Assembly: GCA_947095535.1 (NCBI GenBank)
Contig: OX352773.1
Location: 258,873,590-258,937,589, forward strand
Source: Poecilobothrus nobilitatus
Lineage: Eukaryota > Arthropoda > Insecta > Diptera > Dolichopodidae
Direction of reading: 5' to 3'
Length of the DNA stretch: 64,000 nt
Shown piece by piece: positions 12,701 to 25,308 of the stretch (positions within the stretch are counted from its first letter, which is position 1; every line of letters starts with the position of its first letter). The notes under the pieces were generated by a model. It was not told where the DNA came from, searched no databases, and worked only from the letters and a program-made list of their open reading frames with translations. Made by a program: the position numbers and the translations under genes.

Positions 12701-12916
12701 TTTTTAAAAGTAAGTAAATAATTCAAGTTATAGTATTGCATATATCATAAACGTAAAATTATATAAGTTACAACAACTTTACATATAATTTCGTGTCTGT
12801 AAATAAAAAGAAATATTTACTAAAATGAAAATTTTCATTTTGGTAATTTCCTCATCATGGAAATGTTTCTATTTACTTCTCCTCTTATTCGTTCATTTTT
12901 ATTTTCTTTTTTTTAT

Positions 12917-12937
12917 TTGTTTGTTTGTTTGTTTGTT
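12917..12937. repeat. (TTTG)n microsatellite
   Basis: Five tandem TTTG units in a T-rich stretch. Confidence 0.85.
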
Positions 12938-13727
12938 ATATCGCGTGCTAAAATTATCGTTCTGAATTTCCACGCAAAAAACATAAAAAAAAATACAAAA
13001 AAAAAATGGTATTATTTTTAATGTAAAGTCTATTTGAGACAAAAACAACAAAACAAAACAAAAAAATGAATTTTCATAAAAGAAAATATTTATTTAGATA
13101 AAAAAAAATACATAAAAAAAATATTTTAAAACCCCAAAAGAATTTCACAAAAAATAGCAAGAAAATGTTCGTACGTAGTTCATTTTGAAAATAAAATTGG
13201 AAAATATTCTGAACATGAAAATTTTTAGGACACTTTTATGGTAGGAAAAAAGATACAAAACAAAAAAATTTAACTAAAAAAGAATTTTCCATAATTTTCT
13301 TTATTCAACTAAAAGAAAATAAAGGATATACATATGAAAAATTAAAAAGAAAATCGTGCAAAAAAAATAAAAACAACGTAAAAGAGATAACTATAAATTC
13401 CATGAATAAATCTGGTAATGTTAAAAAATGTAAGAAAGATATAAAATAAAAAAAAAACTATAATTTATTACTTAGTAACAAACATATTTTATTTTCGTTT
13501 TTTTTAAACTAATTATTAAGAACGCTATGCTTTTAATTGTTGGAAAAATAAATTCCTGTTTATCAGGCAGGATATTTATAATAGAATGAACGAGCTTGTA
13601 AAAACCAAATGGCTTAGTAAATTTTTTTTTTAAATTATTTTTTAGTGCATACAATTTTTTTTTTTTTGTTTTAATTTCTCAAATTTAAAAAATTAATTTT
13701 TCTCACAAAAAAATATTCTCGAAAGTG

Positions 13728-13945
13728 ATTTGTGACGACAACGTAATTTCTATTTATATTATGCATTATTTATGAATATATTCACACTATACCGGCAACC
13801 ACATCAACGACGATGTACCGACACCGTACTGTGATTTAAAATAACGTTCTCAACGTCGAATTCGGTATAGGGTGAATAAAAATACGTTGTTGTCATAGTA
13901 CGACGTTGTCACGTTGTCGTTACGTGTCAGTGTTGTGGGAATCGA
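13728..13945. mobile_element. Small CpG-rich TIR element (MITE-like)
   Basis: GACGACAACGTAATTTCTAT and TTCACACTATACCG on the left are matched in inverted form by CGGTATAGGGTGAATAAAAA and ACGTTGTTGTC on the right. A second ACGTTGTCGTTACG unit lies further out. It is rich in CG dinucleotides compared with its surroundings and sits immediately beside the broken end of the LINE relic. Confidence 0.6.
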
Positions 13946-13991
13946 CCTTAATCAAAATTTCTCTTGATAACATTCTAAAGCATTCCATTGT

Positions 13992-15530
13992 CTAACTTAA
14001 CATATCTTCTTCAAATTCTTGAGTATTAATAAAAATGTTAAGTCTATTTTGAATGATTTTTTCAAAAATTTTTGACAAGCCAGATAATACAGAGATTGGA
14101 CAATAATTCGAACAGTCGGTTGCTAATCCACCTTTGTACACGGGTGTAATGATAGCTGTTTTTAATGAATTTGGATAAGTATTAGATTGAAGTGCATTAT
14201 TAATAAGAGTAACTAAAGCAGGAGCTAAACGGTGCGAAAATCGTTTTATTAATTTGGTTGAAATGTTATCGTATCCCGTGGCAGCTGCCGAATTCAGAGA
14301 TTGAATAATTTTAGATATTTCTTCTAAATTAGTAAGATAGAGGTCGAAATTTGTATAGATATTTCTTCTGAATTTGTTTATATAATTAAGATCAATGCTA
14401 TCAATTGGAATATTTATTTCCTTTGCAATATTCGAAAAATAATCGTTAAAGGCGGTGGCAATATCATTTTCGCGTTCTAGTATCATGGAGTTGTGATGTA
14501 TTATTTTTATTGTTTGTTTTACATTAACAACATTGGAATTAAACATAATGTGTTTATAGCAATCCCAAAGCTACTTACTATTATTGGAGTTGTAAATAAT
14601 TAAATTAGAAAAATATTTTTTTTTTTTGCCTCGATTAATAAAGTTTTAACTAAAAGTTTGTGTTTTTTGTATAATATTTCCGTTTGGGAATCATCAGGGT
14701 ATTTTTTTTTAAATTTAAACAGTGAATCTCTTATTTTCATTTCACTTAGGATTTCTTGAGTGATCCAAGCCTTTTTTTTCTTATTTTTTTTAATTGGAGT
14801 AATTTGCGTGTTAATATTTATGATATCTTTCATTTTAAGAACTAATTCGTCAAAATTTGCGAAGAGTGGTAGGTCATTCCAAAAGTTATTCGCACTTATA
14901 CTTTCATAATTTAGAATAGTTTTAAAAGAATTGTTTATCTCTGTTATTGGGTTTTGATTAATGCTTATAAAAAAACACTTGATGGTCAGATAAGCACGAA
15001 TCTAAAACATATGAAACCAGTATTTACTTTGGAATAATATCACTAATGAAATGATCGATAATGGTCTTTGAATTCCTTCCAAATCTAGTAGCAAATTCTT
15101 GATCAACCTTATTACAAATTTGGAACCCGTTGCTTAATAGAGTGTTTGAATATAGATTTATCTCGGATTTTTCTGCATTTAGTAAATTTAAATGAATATC
15201 GCCTAGAATTAGACTTTTTTTGAATTCCGATGTTATATAATCTATCTTATCAATAAAACAATTGATAGAAGTTTCATGTGCCCTGTATATACCAAAGGTA
15301 TTAGTGTTCTGTTTTGGTAGTTTAAATCCCATAATATTACTTTTTTGAAATTCTTCGCCGTATATTTGGTAACTATTTATATCATTTCTCACATAAATCG
15401 CAACCTCTCCAAAAGAGTTGTCAATATTGGCAAAATAAGCATTATACCCTTCAATATTGTAAAATTTATTTTCTGTGATATGCAATCAAATTTCAGTAAG
15501 TACAATTTTAGAATTTGGTTTTTAAAGTTG
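13992..15530 (-). pseudogene. Non-LTR retrotransposon relic: APE-type endonuclease plus N-terminal reverse transcriptase
   Basis: On the minus strand, the endonuclease starts near 15530 with an LTEI motif (15489-15500) and is interrupted by a stop at 15486-15488. It continues through GDIHLN (15186-15203), TIIDHF and, after a frameshift near a T run at ~14970, the SDH motif at ~14985. The linker (14600-14833) contains AWITQEIL, typical of this polyprotein. RT begins in 13992-14546 with FNDYFSNI, GYDNIS, ITPVYKGG and NYCPISVLSG (the usual NYRPIS with Arg changed to Cys). It stops before the YADD block. Frame breaks and missing halves make it dead. The motif style suits the CR1/L2/Jockey group; the clade is not resolved. 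Confidence 0.8.
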
Positions 15531-18500
15531 TTATTTATCAAAGTCACAAAGTTTATCGTCAATGTCAACATTATCAAGGTATCAAGGTTGTCAACATCTC
15601 AAGGTAACATTAAGGGTCTAATAACATAAAACAAAAAATCATATATATAAATATATATAAAACCAATAATTTAGAAAATAATTACCTTACTGTTATAAAA
15701 AATTTTTAAATTTTAATTAATACTACAAAATATCTACTTTTTGTTGAAAATATGTTTCTTTAAATTTAAATTCTTATTCTTCTACCTGTTTAATTTTTAC
15801 TAAATCTTTTTTTAAATTTAAATTTAAAAACTTTAATATATACTCTTTTTTTTCCCCCTTTTTGATACCACAACTTATTTAACCTTAACTTTATTTAATT
15901 TCTTTCCAAAAACAAAAATATTAGAAAAATTTAAAAAAAAATATTTTCCTTTTTTTTTGAATATTTTAATACATATGTTAAAAGTATTATAAAGATTTTA
16001 AAATATTAAATTAAAATAATACGGAAGAAGCAATAAATATTATAATATCCATGACATAAGTATATACCTACCTAAATTCTTTTTTTTTTTTTTTCATTTT
16101 AATTTAAATTTCAAAAAAATTCTTAAAAATTTCATTACAAAGAACAATGAAAACATTAACTCTGTAATTTAATTCCCTTTAGATATAATGAACAAAAAAG
16201 TCAAAAACTCTACAACTCAAATATAAAAGTACATACATATATACAACTATATATGTATATACAAACTTTTATTATAAAAAAAAAACTCAAAACTCAAAAC
16301 CCCAGTAAGACAAAATTTCTCCCCAACAGGACACAACATAACAACAGCAACAACAACAACAACAACAAAGCATCAAATATGAATTAATTTTTAAATATAG
16401 TACAAGAAAATAACAACACAATAAAATAATAAAAAAAAGCAATCCTGTATATCCTGTGTATCCTTTTAACGGCTTTGTTTACAATTATACAATTATAGCC
16501 TAAGTTCCTGTGTTTTTCTTTTTTATTCTTGTTTCCTTTTCAACATTTATAAAATTCAAAAACAAAAAAAAACAAAAAAAACAAAAGAACAGAAAAAACT
16601 TTATTTTTCTATCAAACCATAAAACATGACAGGTAAATAAAAATATACCTATGTATCTTTGTATTTTTGACAAAACAATAGAAAAATATCCTCATCTAAT
16701 ATCCTTCTATTACATTTATATACATTATATATTATATTCTGCATATAATATTTATACATATTTTATTTATTAAATAAAAATTTTCACTATTTTATACTGA
16801 TTACATATTATATAAGTTTGTTTTGTGTAATTTAGTGACTAAATTTAATATTTTGTCCTGCTCGATTACAAAAGGTGACCAAAATTTAATAGAAAGAAGT
16901 CATTTTTTACTTACATATGTACATTGTTTTGTTTGTTTATTTTATTTTTTTTTTTTTTCGTACAGGCTATTTGTTATTGACGTTATTATTATTATATATA
17001 TATTTTTTTTTTTTTTTGCTTTAGCTCAAAGGATGAATAGTTGAAGAAGGATTTGTTTTTTTTTTTTCTTTTTAAACAAAAAAAAAACAAAAAACCAAAT
17101 AAAAATTTGAAAAACAAAAACAACAACAAGATAATAAGAAAAGAATGTATCACGCACCATTACACATAGTGTGTGTTTCCCTTAAGTGATTTCTTTATGT
17201 TTTTGAACTTTTATTTATTTTTTTTTATTTTTATTTTTCTCTCGTTCTTTCATACGTATTTTGATGTCCAGTTTACACAGATGAATGTCCTTTTTGTATT
17301 TAATGTTTTTCTTATTTAATGTCCTACACAAAATAGAAAAGTAAAAAAAAAAAAATTATAAAAACAATAAAAAAACTAAAAAAAAAACTGGTATATTTTT
17401 TTTTCTTTTCTCTTCAAAGTCCACTTTTCTTTTTTTTTTTTTGCTTTTTATTTTTTAATCATGACATTTTCCTTTCAAAAGAAAAAAAAAAACAATTTTT
17501 TTAAACTTATGTTATTATGTGTGTAATAACAAAGAGTATATTGTTGTAACAGGATAAATATAAAAATAAATATGAGAAAAATAAAGAAAAAAAAAAAGAA
17601 AAAGGATATCAAAGAAACCTTATAAACTTTTTACGGATTTGTTGTTTTTTTTTTTTTTTTTTCAAAATTAAGTTTAATACTAATACACACTACATACGCA
17701 CTACATGTACACTACATACCCACTATTAAACCTACTAAATTTTGTCAATTGTTTTAAAGGCATAAAACAACAAAATTAAAACAAAAAAAAAAAAAAAAAC
17801 ATGGAAAAATACATAATTCTATTTAATTTTTTATTTCATTTTTCCTTAGTTTCTCTTTTTGCTTTGACAAAAACAAAAATATTGTGGTTTTTCTTTATTA
17901 TATGGATAAAAAAAAGAAAAGCAAAAAAAAAAAAATTAACTGAATGAAATTTTAATGCGGTGTCAAATGAAAACAAAAAAAAAACTCTTATATTTTTACA
18001 TATATGTACATACATATAATCTTTATTCTATGTACATACATTTATATAAGTAAATATTTTTATAATAGTAGTAGTTCTAATAATAGTAAAAATAACAGTA
18101 CCTTATAAAAAATTACTGTATATATTACTATATATACATACATACTATATATTTTTTTTTATTTGTTGTAAGAAAGAAAAATTGCAGTTATATGATCATT
18201 CTACCAATGAAATAAAAAAGGATTAAAATAGAATTAAAAAATGTAAAGAATTTATAAATTTATATGTAAAAAAAAAAAAAAGAAAAGAAAAACCAAAACG
18301 AGCAACGTGTAAAATTGCTTAAAATGTGACCTCTAAAATAATTATATCTTTTCACTTAATTTACAATTTTGTCAGTTTTATTTTATTTGATTACACATTT
18401 TTCTTTTCATGATAATGCGTTATATTTTTGTATTTTTTTTTTTTATTTTTTATTCTGTTGAATTTTATTAAAATTTCAGTAAAAAATTTATGATAGGTAG

Positions 18501-18690
18501 ATATAAATATGATTAATATAAAATTATTATATGTATTTAGAAAATAAATTGATTGATTTAAATTAAATGTCAAAATTTTTGTAAATGGTAGAACATTTTT
18601 GACAACTTTGGTTTAACATTTAGCATTAAATAATAAGGAATAAATAATGTCCTAATTACAATAACGCCCTCCACTCCAATTATATCTGTA
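15531..18690. other. Low-complexity AT block
   Basis: A dense succession of poly(A), poly(T) and (TA)n runs with a CAA microsatellite at 16341. ATGACAG|GTAAAT at 16625-16637 looks like a start codon beside a splice donor, but no partner exon is visible. Confidence 0.5.
16341..16368. repeat. (CAA)n microsatellite
   Basis: ACAACAGCAA followed by six CAA units. CAA tracts are common in insect UTRs, but no gene is evident around it. Confidence 0.85.
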
Positions 18691-18852
18691 CGGCTATCAA
18701 CTACCTGGTAGCGCTACTAGTTAAAATAATTAATTTGTTTATTTACACTAACCGACAGATCAAAAATTTATACATTTTGACAATTCTCTACTCAATCTTC
18801 AAAATTTTTAAAATTTCAACTACATTCGGTGTGACTGTTACGCTATTATAAC

Positions 18853-18984
18853 TCAAACAATAATTTGCAAAGGTTTGAAGTTGGTAATCGCAGCAGTGGT
18901 TGTAGTTGTAGCGTTATTATAACAACGATATAAATCACTTGTGAAAATAATTTTTGTGGGCAATTTATCTGGAACAAACTTCAT
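18853..18984 (-). CDS. Candidate 43-residue small ORF in a two-exon minus-strand transcript
   Basis: The ATG lies one base into exon 2, directly after an excellent acceptor (T-run then TATAG, 18986-18990). It opens MKFVPDKLPTKIIFTSDLYR and continues with a threonine run and a hydrophobic C-terminus, ending at TGA 18853-18855. Exon 1 ends at 19070 with AAAAAT|GTAAGT, so the intron is 84 nt, like the short introns of the TSPN gene. A minus-strand AATAAA lies at 18738-18743. A short upstream ORF beginning in exon 1 would cross the junction. It could instead be the first coding exon of a longer gene or an lncRNA. No homologue is recognised. Confidence 0.4.
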   Translation of the reverse strand: MKFVPDKLPTKIIFTSDLYRCYNNATTTTTAAITNFKPLQIIV

Positions 18985-19069
18985 ACTATAAAAAAAAAAA
19001 ATTTTACAGGAAAATTTATTACAATTTTACTTAGTAAATTTATTTTAGTAACAGAGTAAAAAAACTTAC

Positions 19070-19372
19070 ATTTTTCATCAGTTTTAAGCTACTTATAGTT
19101 CTTTATCAGTCACTTTTCTTTTTATTAATTTCCAAAGATAAAATTTATGAAAAATATATTTCATTCCGTTAAATCTGATCTTAAAAGTCCCTTTTCTTTT
19201 TTAGCGGCACTATGGCTATTTTATTTAATTATTATTAATCAACAAAATCAAGTATTTTTATTAAAATTAATATAAAATATGCAGCAAAAAAAATTGTAGT
19301 TATGCAGTAAACACATTTTCGACAACCGACATCGACCGCCAGCTGTATTGAACTTGAAATCGTCTTGTCACT
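19070..19372 (-). other. Candidate 5'UTR exon of the minus-strand small-ORF transcript
   Basis: This less AT-rich stretch begins with an initiator-like TCAGTG on the minus strand (A at 19372) and ends in a perfect GTAAGT donor. The GC-richer island 19325-19380 stands out from its surroundings, as promoter-proximal DNA often does. No TATA box is evident. Confidence 0.3.
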
Positions 19373-19932
19373 GACGACTAGTGCGATTTATGTTGACAAT
19401 ATTATGATTTTGCAAATTATCTTTTTTGAAATTAGTTTTATATTCATTTTGTCTGAGGTTGTATAAATAATTCCATGTTCTCTATAATAAAAACAAAACG
19501 TTTGAAATTTGATTTAACATTAATTTGCTTGTCAATTAATGGTAAATGTCACTGTGCTAACAGCAAATATAAAAATAAATCTATATTTGCATGAGCATTT
19601 CTTCCGTTTTTTGTCTGAATATAAAATATAAAAATAACTTTAATAATATGTGTTTGCTTCTTGCTTTATTTCGTAATATGAAGCTTTAAGTATGAGACTG
19701 GGCTTAAAAATCATGTAAGTCGGAAATTTTAAATTCAATTGTGTTTAAGTGATCTTATCCACACATTAGTGACAGCTGTATCTGAAAGATATAAGGTCTA
19801 CGCACAATCTTTCCATTTGTAAATGCTTAATAAAAAAAATGTTCATACTTATTAATTTTTATACCTTTAACTCTTTCACTTAGTAATAATTTTATAGCAT
19901 GACATTATTTAAGTAAGTTGAAATAAAAAAAG

Positions 19933-20850
19933 ACGCAATGTGTCATGAGACTCCGGGTCAAAATACCCTATCGCTAGTAGAATATAATACCCAAACTAAA
20001 TTTAGGAATAATGTCTTATTATCAGTGAGTCACAATGCCCTTAATTTGGTGGAACATAACACCATAATAATTTTTGTTGTTTTTTGATGTTATGACCCAC
20101 CAAAATGGAACAAAATATCCTAATTTAAGATAGTATATGACACACCTAAAAACATCCTAAATTTCGTTATTCTGTTATATTTCTGATAGATAAACAACCA
20201 AAATTTATTAATTATGTTATATTTAATATAAAAACAAAGTTAGAAGATTTCATAAAACGCTCTTACATGTAATATAAATATATTATATATTATATATTTA
20301 TATTTATTTTTGTAAAAATTCTTTAGGAGCCCCACTATTTCAAAAGCTTTGTAATTAAAATATATATATTAGAAAATTAATTGGAAGAGATTTTGGAATT
20401 GGGTTCAAAATCAGGGTTACTTAGACAAAGGTTACTATTTTAAATACTTCTTTTCTCATATAGTAGTAAACTATTTCTCAAATAATTCATTTTTAAAATC
20501 TTTTCTAAATATTTTTCTCACATAAATATTTTAACTAAAAAACTAATGAATGGTGCGGTTGCAAATTCCAGACTCCCGCTAAACAAATTATTGAAACCCT
20601 ATAATTTTGAAACCAATTTTAAAATCTTTCCTAATTATTTTTCTATCATAAAATTCAATGTTTGGTGGGTCCACTCATAAGACCATTTCAACATTAGGAG
20701 AGCTATAAACTCCCAAATTTTGTTTAGGATGTTCTGTCCCTTTGCTAATGAGATATACTACCCTAAAACCATTTGCAGAATACTTCCCAACGCTGGTGTG
20801 ACATAATACCCAAGGGTATTTTGACTGGGACCTCATGATACGTTGTCAAA
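19933..20850. mobile_element. Non-autonomous TIR element, ~0.9 kb
   Basis: The left end TGTCATGAGACTCCGGGTCA (then AAATACCCT) is matched by the inverted right end, whose complement reads TATCATGAGGTCCCAGTCA then AAATACCCT. Subterminal parts share 'ATAATACCC' and 'GTCACA' words. The interior is AT-rich without a transposase frame. Confidence 0.65.
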
Positions 20851-23420
20851 AAACAAAAGAGTGTTTTTATCAAAAATTTCATAGAAGGAAATTTTAATTT
20901 TTTTGCTAAGTACAAAATTAATTTGTTTAGACGCTTTTATTATAAACTTTTACCGTTATTTCATGAATTCAATCATAAAATTCATTCTTTGAATTAAATT
21001 GAAACACTTAAAAATTCCAATGATTTTTTTTTAAATTGAAATTTAAAAAATTTTTTTTTTAATTTTAACTTAATTGAAATGTGCTCTTAAAAAGAATTTA
21101 AAATAGTAAAATACCTTTTCTTTATTAGTTTTTTTTTGGCATTTTTTGTTTTTAATGTTTTACTTAGCTTCCAAAGAATCAAAAAAAAAGAAAAAAATTG
21201 TAGAATTTAAATCTATTGAAACATTTAACCCTATATTTCATTCATCTCACTTTTCATTTTAATTTATTTTTCCTATTTCGCTTCATTTTGTTTTTTTAGT
21301 TTACCAATGCTTTATTCTCAATGCTTTCTTTCTTAAAAAACAATTACCCAAAAGCAGTTCATTTCCACTTTGTATGCATAATAAAATGAAAATGAATAGG
21401 AAGAGAAAAAAAAAAAAATAAACTAAAACACAATATAAATTTATTACTTTTTGGCCTTTTCTATATTTCTCTACTGAATATTGAAATGAAAGAAAGAGAA
21501 AAAAAAGATAAACGCTTTATAAATTTTTAATTTTTTGATTTGCCATATCCTTGTATCTACTCTTTTTATTCTTAACTTTCTTCCTTAATTTTCGATTTTC
21601 TAACCTCAATATAGAAGTAATATAATATGTTTTGCATGAGGCAAAAAGGATTAACAACTATTCTCTAAAAATGGAAGGATTTAAAATCAGTTTTTTTTTT
21701 TTTTTTTTTTCTTACATTTTGTGTCAATATAATATTATTTGAAAGCAGACAAATATTAAAGGGATGAAAAGAAGAAATATTTATAGGTTTAAAGAAGAAT
21801 AGTAGTAACTTTTGCCCAGAAGAAAACATGAGCAGAAATAAACTAAAATTAATGCGAAAAAATAAATGTAATAATTTCAGAAGATTCCGTATACTAATTT
21901 TTCTACAAAAAAATGAATATAATGCTTCCAAACCAAATAAAACATAAGTAAACATTAAATATTGGAAGAAAAACACGATTGGTAGGAAAACAAGAAGATT
22001 AGAAGAAAAACAAAAATTGCAAAACTGGATATTGAAAAAAAGTTGACAGAACAATCAGAAGCTCCAAACATTTACTAAGTTTGCAAGCCCTTACCGTCAA
22101 AACAACTTATTTGGCAGAGTCAATACGATAGGGACAAATACATTTTGAACTCCTATAAAATGTTAAAAAAAAATTGACAAATGGCAATCTTAATACACGA
22201 AATTAAAGAAACAAAAAAAAAGTAAACAAGGATTTTAATTTTTTTTTTTTTTTTTTGGCTAAAGCAATCTATCTTTTTTTCTGTTTCTTTTTTTTTTTGA
22301 CTTATAAGAATAACTATATATGCATACGAGTGTATATATGTATATATGTAAATATTTAAGTAAAAAGAGAATATTCATTTAAAATAACACTTGATAGGCT
22401 TACATTTAACATTGTACACCTTTAAGATTCATCCAAAGGATAACATTTTAATAATAATATTGTAAAAGAAAATTATTTCTTTTTAACTTTAACTTTTTAA
22501 TATTAAAACGACCACCTATTGTTACATGTATATGCATATAATTCACATATATATAATATATATATATATACATATTCAACTGTACATACATTAACATGTA
22601 ATAAACTTTATAAAAATATATATAACCGATATTAAATTTATTCAAATTCAAATATAATCTTAAGAATATTAAAAAGGATATCTTAATAAAAGTGAAAAAT
22701 CGTACGAACCAATTGATTTGTGTATATATATATATATATATATAAATATGTATGTATAATTGTATTGTTAGTTCTTTCATTTATATTATTTTATATTAAC
22801 ATTATATAATATAACAATATAATTTCACTATACATGTCAATGTTCAAAGTTTATCCTTTTTCTTTTTCTTTAATTTATTTATTTAAAAATTAAAATTTCA
22901 ATTTTCTATTCATTGCATCTATAATAAAATTTACATATGTATATATAAAATTGTTTAAAATTACAAAATTTTTTTAACATTTTATAATAGGAGTTCAAAA
23001 AAAAAAATTTTTATTGAATGATTCAATTTTTTTTCTGTATTTTACATACATATTCTTAATTCTTGACACTTATTTTTATGTTATGTCTAATAAACTTTCA
23101 TATACCTATTTATATATATCTGTTATGTGCATATATGTTATGTGCATACATACATATATAAAATGTCAACCTTTTAATTAAAATTCATTAATAATTAATT
23201 TGTAATCATCATTAAAGTAAAATTGAAAGGTAAAATGCTGTATTTTGACATTTTATGTAATGTCAAACAAAAAAAAAATGTCATAAATATAATGTATAAT
23301 ATGTACATATATACGTATGTATTAAAATAAAAACAATTTTATTAGCCATTTTGTTTTTTTGTTTTTTTTTTTGAGAAAAAATAATTTTTAATCTAAAAAC
23401 CAATCATTTTAAATTCTTTT
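20851..23420. other. Low-complexity AT block
   Basis: Homopolymers, (TA)n and TATG words. The open frames at 21665-22054 and 22448-22780 consist of Phe/Ile/Tyr/Leu strings from AT-rich DNA and are not credible genes. Confidence 0.6.
22722..22744. repeat. (TA)n microsatellite
   Basis: About 11 uninterrupted TA units, inside a wider TA/TATG-rich segment. Confidence 0.9.
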
Positions 23421-24028
23421 TTATACCCTACATCTAAAATATAGCTAGGCATATTAACTTTGGTATATGTTGTTTGTAACCACTAAAAGAAAGCAAGTTA
23501 GATATGTACATGTATGTATATTCTGAATCAGTGTCATCTTCTTAGTTGATTTAACGATGTCCGTCCGTCCGTTCGTTCGCACGATAACTCAAAAACTAAT
23601 AAAGCTAGGTTGATGAAATTTATATAGTAGTTACTAATTACGAGAGAAAGGTGGGGATTGCAACTGGGAAAAATCGGTCCATAGATTCGGATTTTGGAAG
23701 CTCCGGACGAGCCCAAGAGCAAACGAACATATCTCCAAAACCAATAAAAATAGAACCTTTAAATTTAGTTCAACAGTTTCAGAAACATAAACGAAACATG
23801 ACACATTTATGTTCCTGAAATTTGAGATGAATTGGAATGGCGGTTCGGGTAACTGACACACGCCTCTCAAGGCCGAACAAGCATATTTCTTCGAAATTAA
23901 TAAAAGATAGAAATTTTATATTTTGTACAAGGATTAATAAATTCTTTTATGGTTTTAGTTTATATTAAATACTTATCTAAAATAACTTATGGATTTTGAA
24001 TTTAATTTGAATTTTTCAGATGTAGGAT
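23421..24028. repeat. Dispersed repeat with TATACCCTACATCT end and (CCGT)n tract
   Basis: The left end ACCCTACATCT (23425-23435) is matched in inverted form by AGATGTAGGAT (24018-24028). CCGTCCGTCCGTTCGTTCG follows about 140 bp in, then CGATAACTCAAAAACTAATAAAGCTAG. The plan (short inverted end, GGAC/CCGT tract, 'AACTCAAAAACTAA.AAAGCTAG') parallels the copy A-C repeats without being the same sequence. Open frames inside are incidental. Confidence 0.6.
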
Positions 24029-25308
24029 GTTCAATAATAAGTCGGTTGCAAAGAAACTCTTTCAAATATTAAAAATCCTGTTTTGAAAAAGTTTTGATTT
24101 CAATTGTTTATAATTCAGAAATCTTCAAGAATTGGCCAAATGACATTTGGCTTCAAAACCAAGTATTTTTGTATTGTAAACAATAAAACTGAAACATGGA
24201 ACACTTTTCTTTGTTACAGTGTTATATTCCGTTGTCAATACTAAAGGGTTCGTAGTATGTATTTTTTGCACGCATTTACTTGGTTTTAATAACTTTGGAT
24301 TGAATCGAGAATTAAAAAGTTTTTTATCACTTTGTATCAGTCGTAATAAGATCCACTCAGTTACACTATCTCAGTTATACAGCCTATTCGTTATTGTATT
24401 TTAACATTTCTGATCAAGTAATTTATTTGCTTAGAGATTCAATCCCATCTCTAATCTGAATCTGAGAACAAAGTTAGTAATAAAGACTAAGATTCATAAT
24501 GTTGTTTGAGATGTTATTGAGTCGGAATTACGATAAATTATAACAGAAATATCTATGACAAGATATAAAAACCGAAGGGTGAGAGCCTTGATATCTAAAT
24601 CGGCTTGAATTTTTTGTATTTTTAATTTAAATTTTTACTTCTAGCTGTGAATTACTTTACAGCAGATGTTTGATTTTTTGTATCCCTACTAAAAGTAAAA
24701 TTAATACAAAAAAAAACAATTTTATCTTTTGAATTTTCCAAAAATTAGTCCTTTTTTTTGTCAAACCACCTCTTAATATTAAAATAAAGATACAATATCA
24801 AAATTAAAATAAAATAAAAATTATTATTTAAATTTTTTTGGTTATATCTTGACATTTGTCAATTTAATTTTCTGACATAGCAATTTTTTATTTATTTTAT
24901 TTATTTGATATTTTATTTGCAAAGTAAAAGCAAAGTAAAACCATATTAGTAACAAGGTAATATCTATAATCATAAGTTTATAATTGCACATATTAACGTA
25001 ATGACATTTAAAAATGTTTAATTCATTTCTATCAATATTTGTAAGTTTTAATACAATTTTTTATGAAGAAAATTGTTAAAAATTAAGACATACTTATTTC
25101 AATTTTCAGAAAAATTCTTTTCAATTAAGAAAAACCTTTTACAGAAATTTAAACTTTTAATTTTTGCATATTACTTTTTTTTGTTTTACATAACAATAAA
25201 TTTAAATACTTAATTACTAGAAAACAAAAGTCTGTTTGCTATATACCTTAAGCTACCGTACAATAATGTATGGACATTTTTTTTTGTGTTCACCAATTAT
25301 ATTAAGAA
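24029..25308. other. AT-rich non-coding stretch
   Basis: A good-looking acceptor (CTTTTCTTTGTTACAG, ending 24220) is followed by an open frame to 24404 with no donor and no recognisable product. The remainder has nothing seen. Confidence 0.45.

Larger units (their letters stand above)
9301..13727. other. AT-rich non-coding block with T-rich cores
   Basis: 10440-11300 and 12900-13140 are almost pure A/T with long homopolymers. 11460-11870 is less AT-rich and carries two short overlapping frames that do not resemble any family I know; it may be an unidentified repeat. A TATCGTC-ATAG-GACGATA hairpin lies near 12457-12474. Confidence 0.5.

Noticed and set aside
15345..15629. 94-codon plus-strand frame
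   Set aside because: It is antisense to the endonuclease part of the LINE relic and is a shadow of it.
16625..16637. ATGACAG|GTAAAT resembling a first coding exon end on the plus strand
   Set aside because: The donor is only moderate, no matching downstream exon was found, and the surroundings are low-complexity.
21665..22054. 129-codon minus-strand open frame
   Set aside because: It begins in and is dominated by Phe/Leu/Ser from low-complexity DNA, with a terminal Lys run from poly(T). No family features or splice context.
22448..22780. 110-codon minus-strand open frame with IYIYIY run
   Set aside because: Translation of a (TA)n microsatellite and surrounding AT-rich sequence.
24219..24404. 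61-codon plus-strand frame after a strong acceptor-like site
   Set aside because: It ends in a stop with no donor, and the composition is not convincing. No upstream exon seen.
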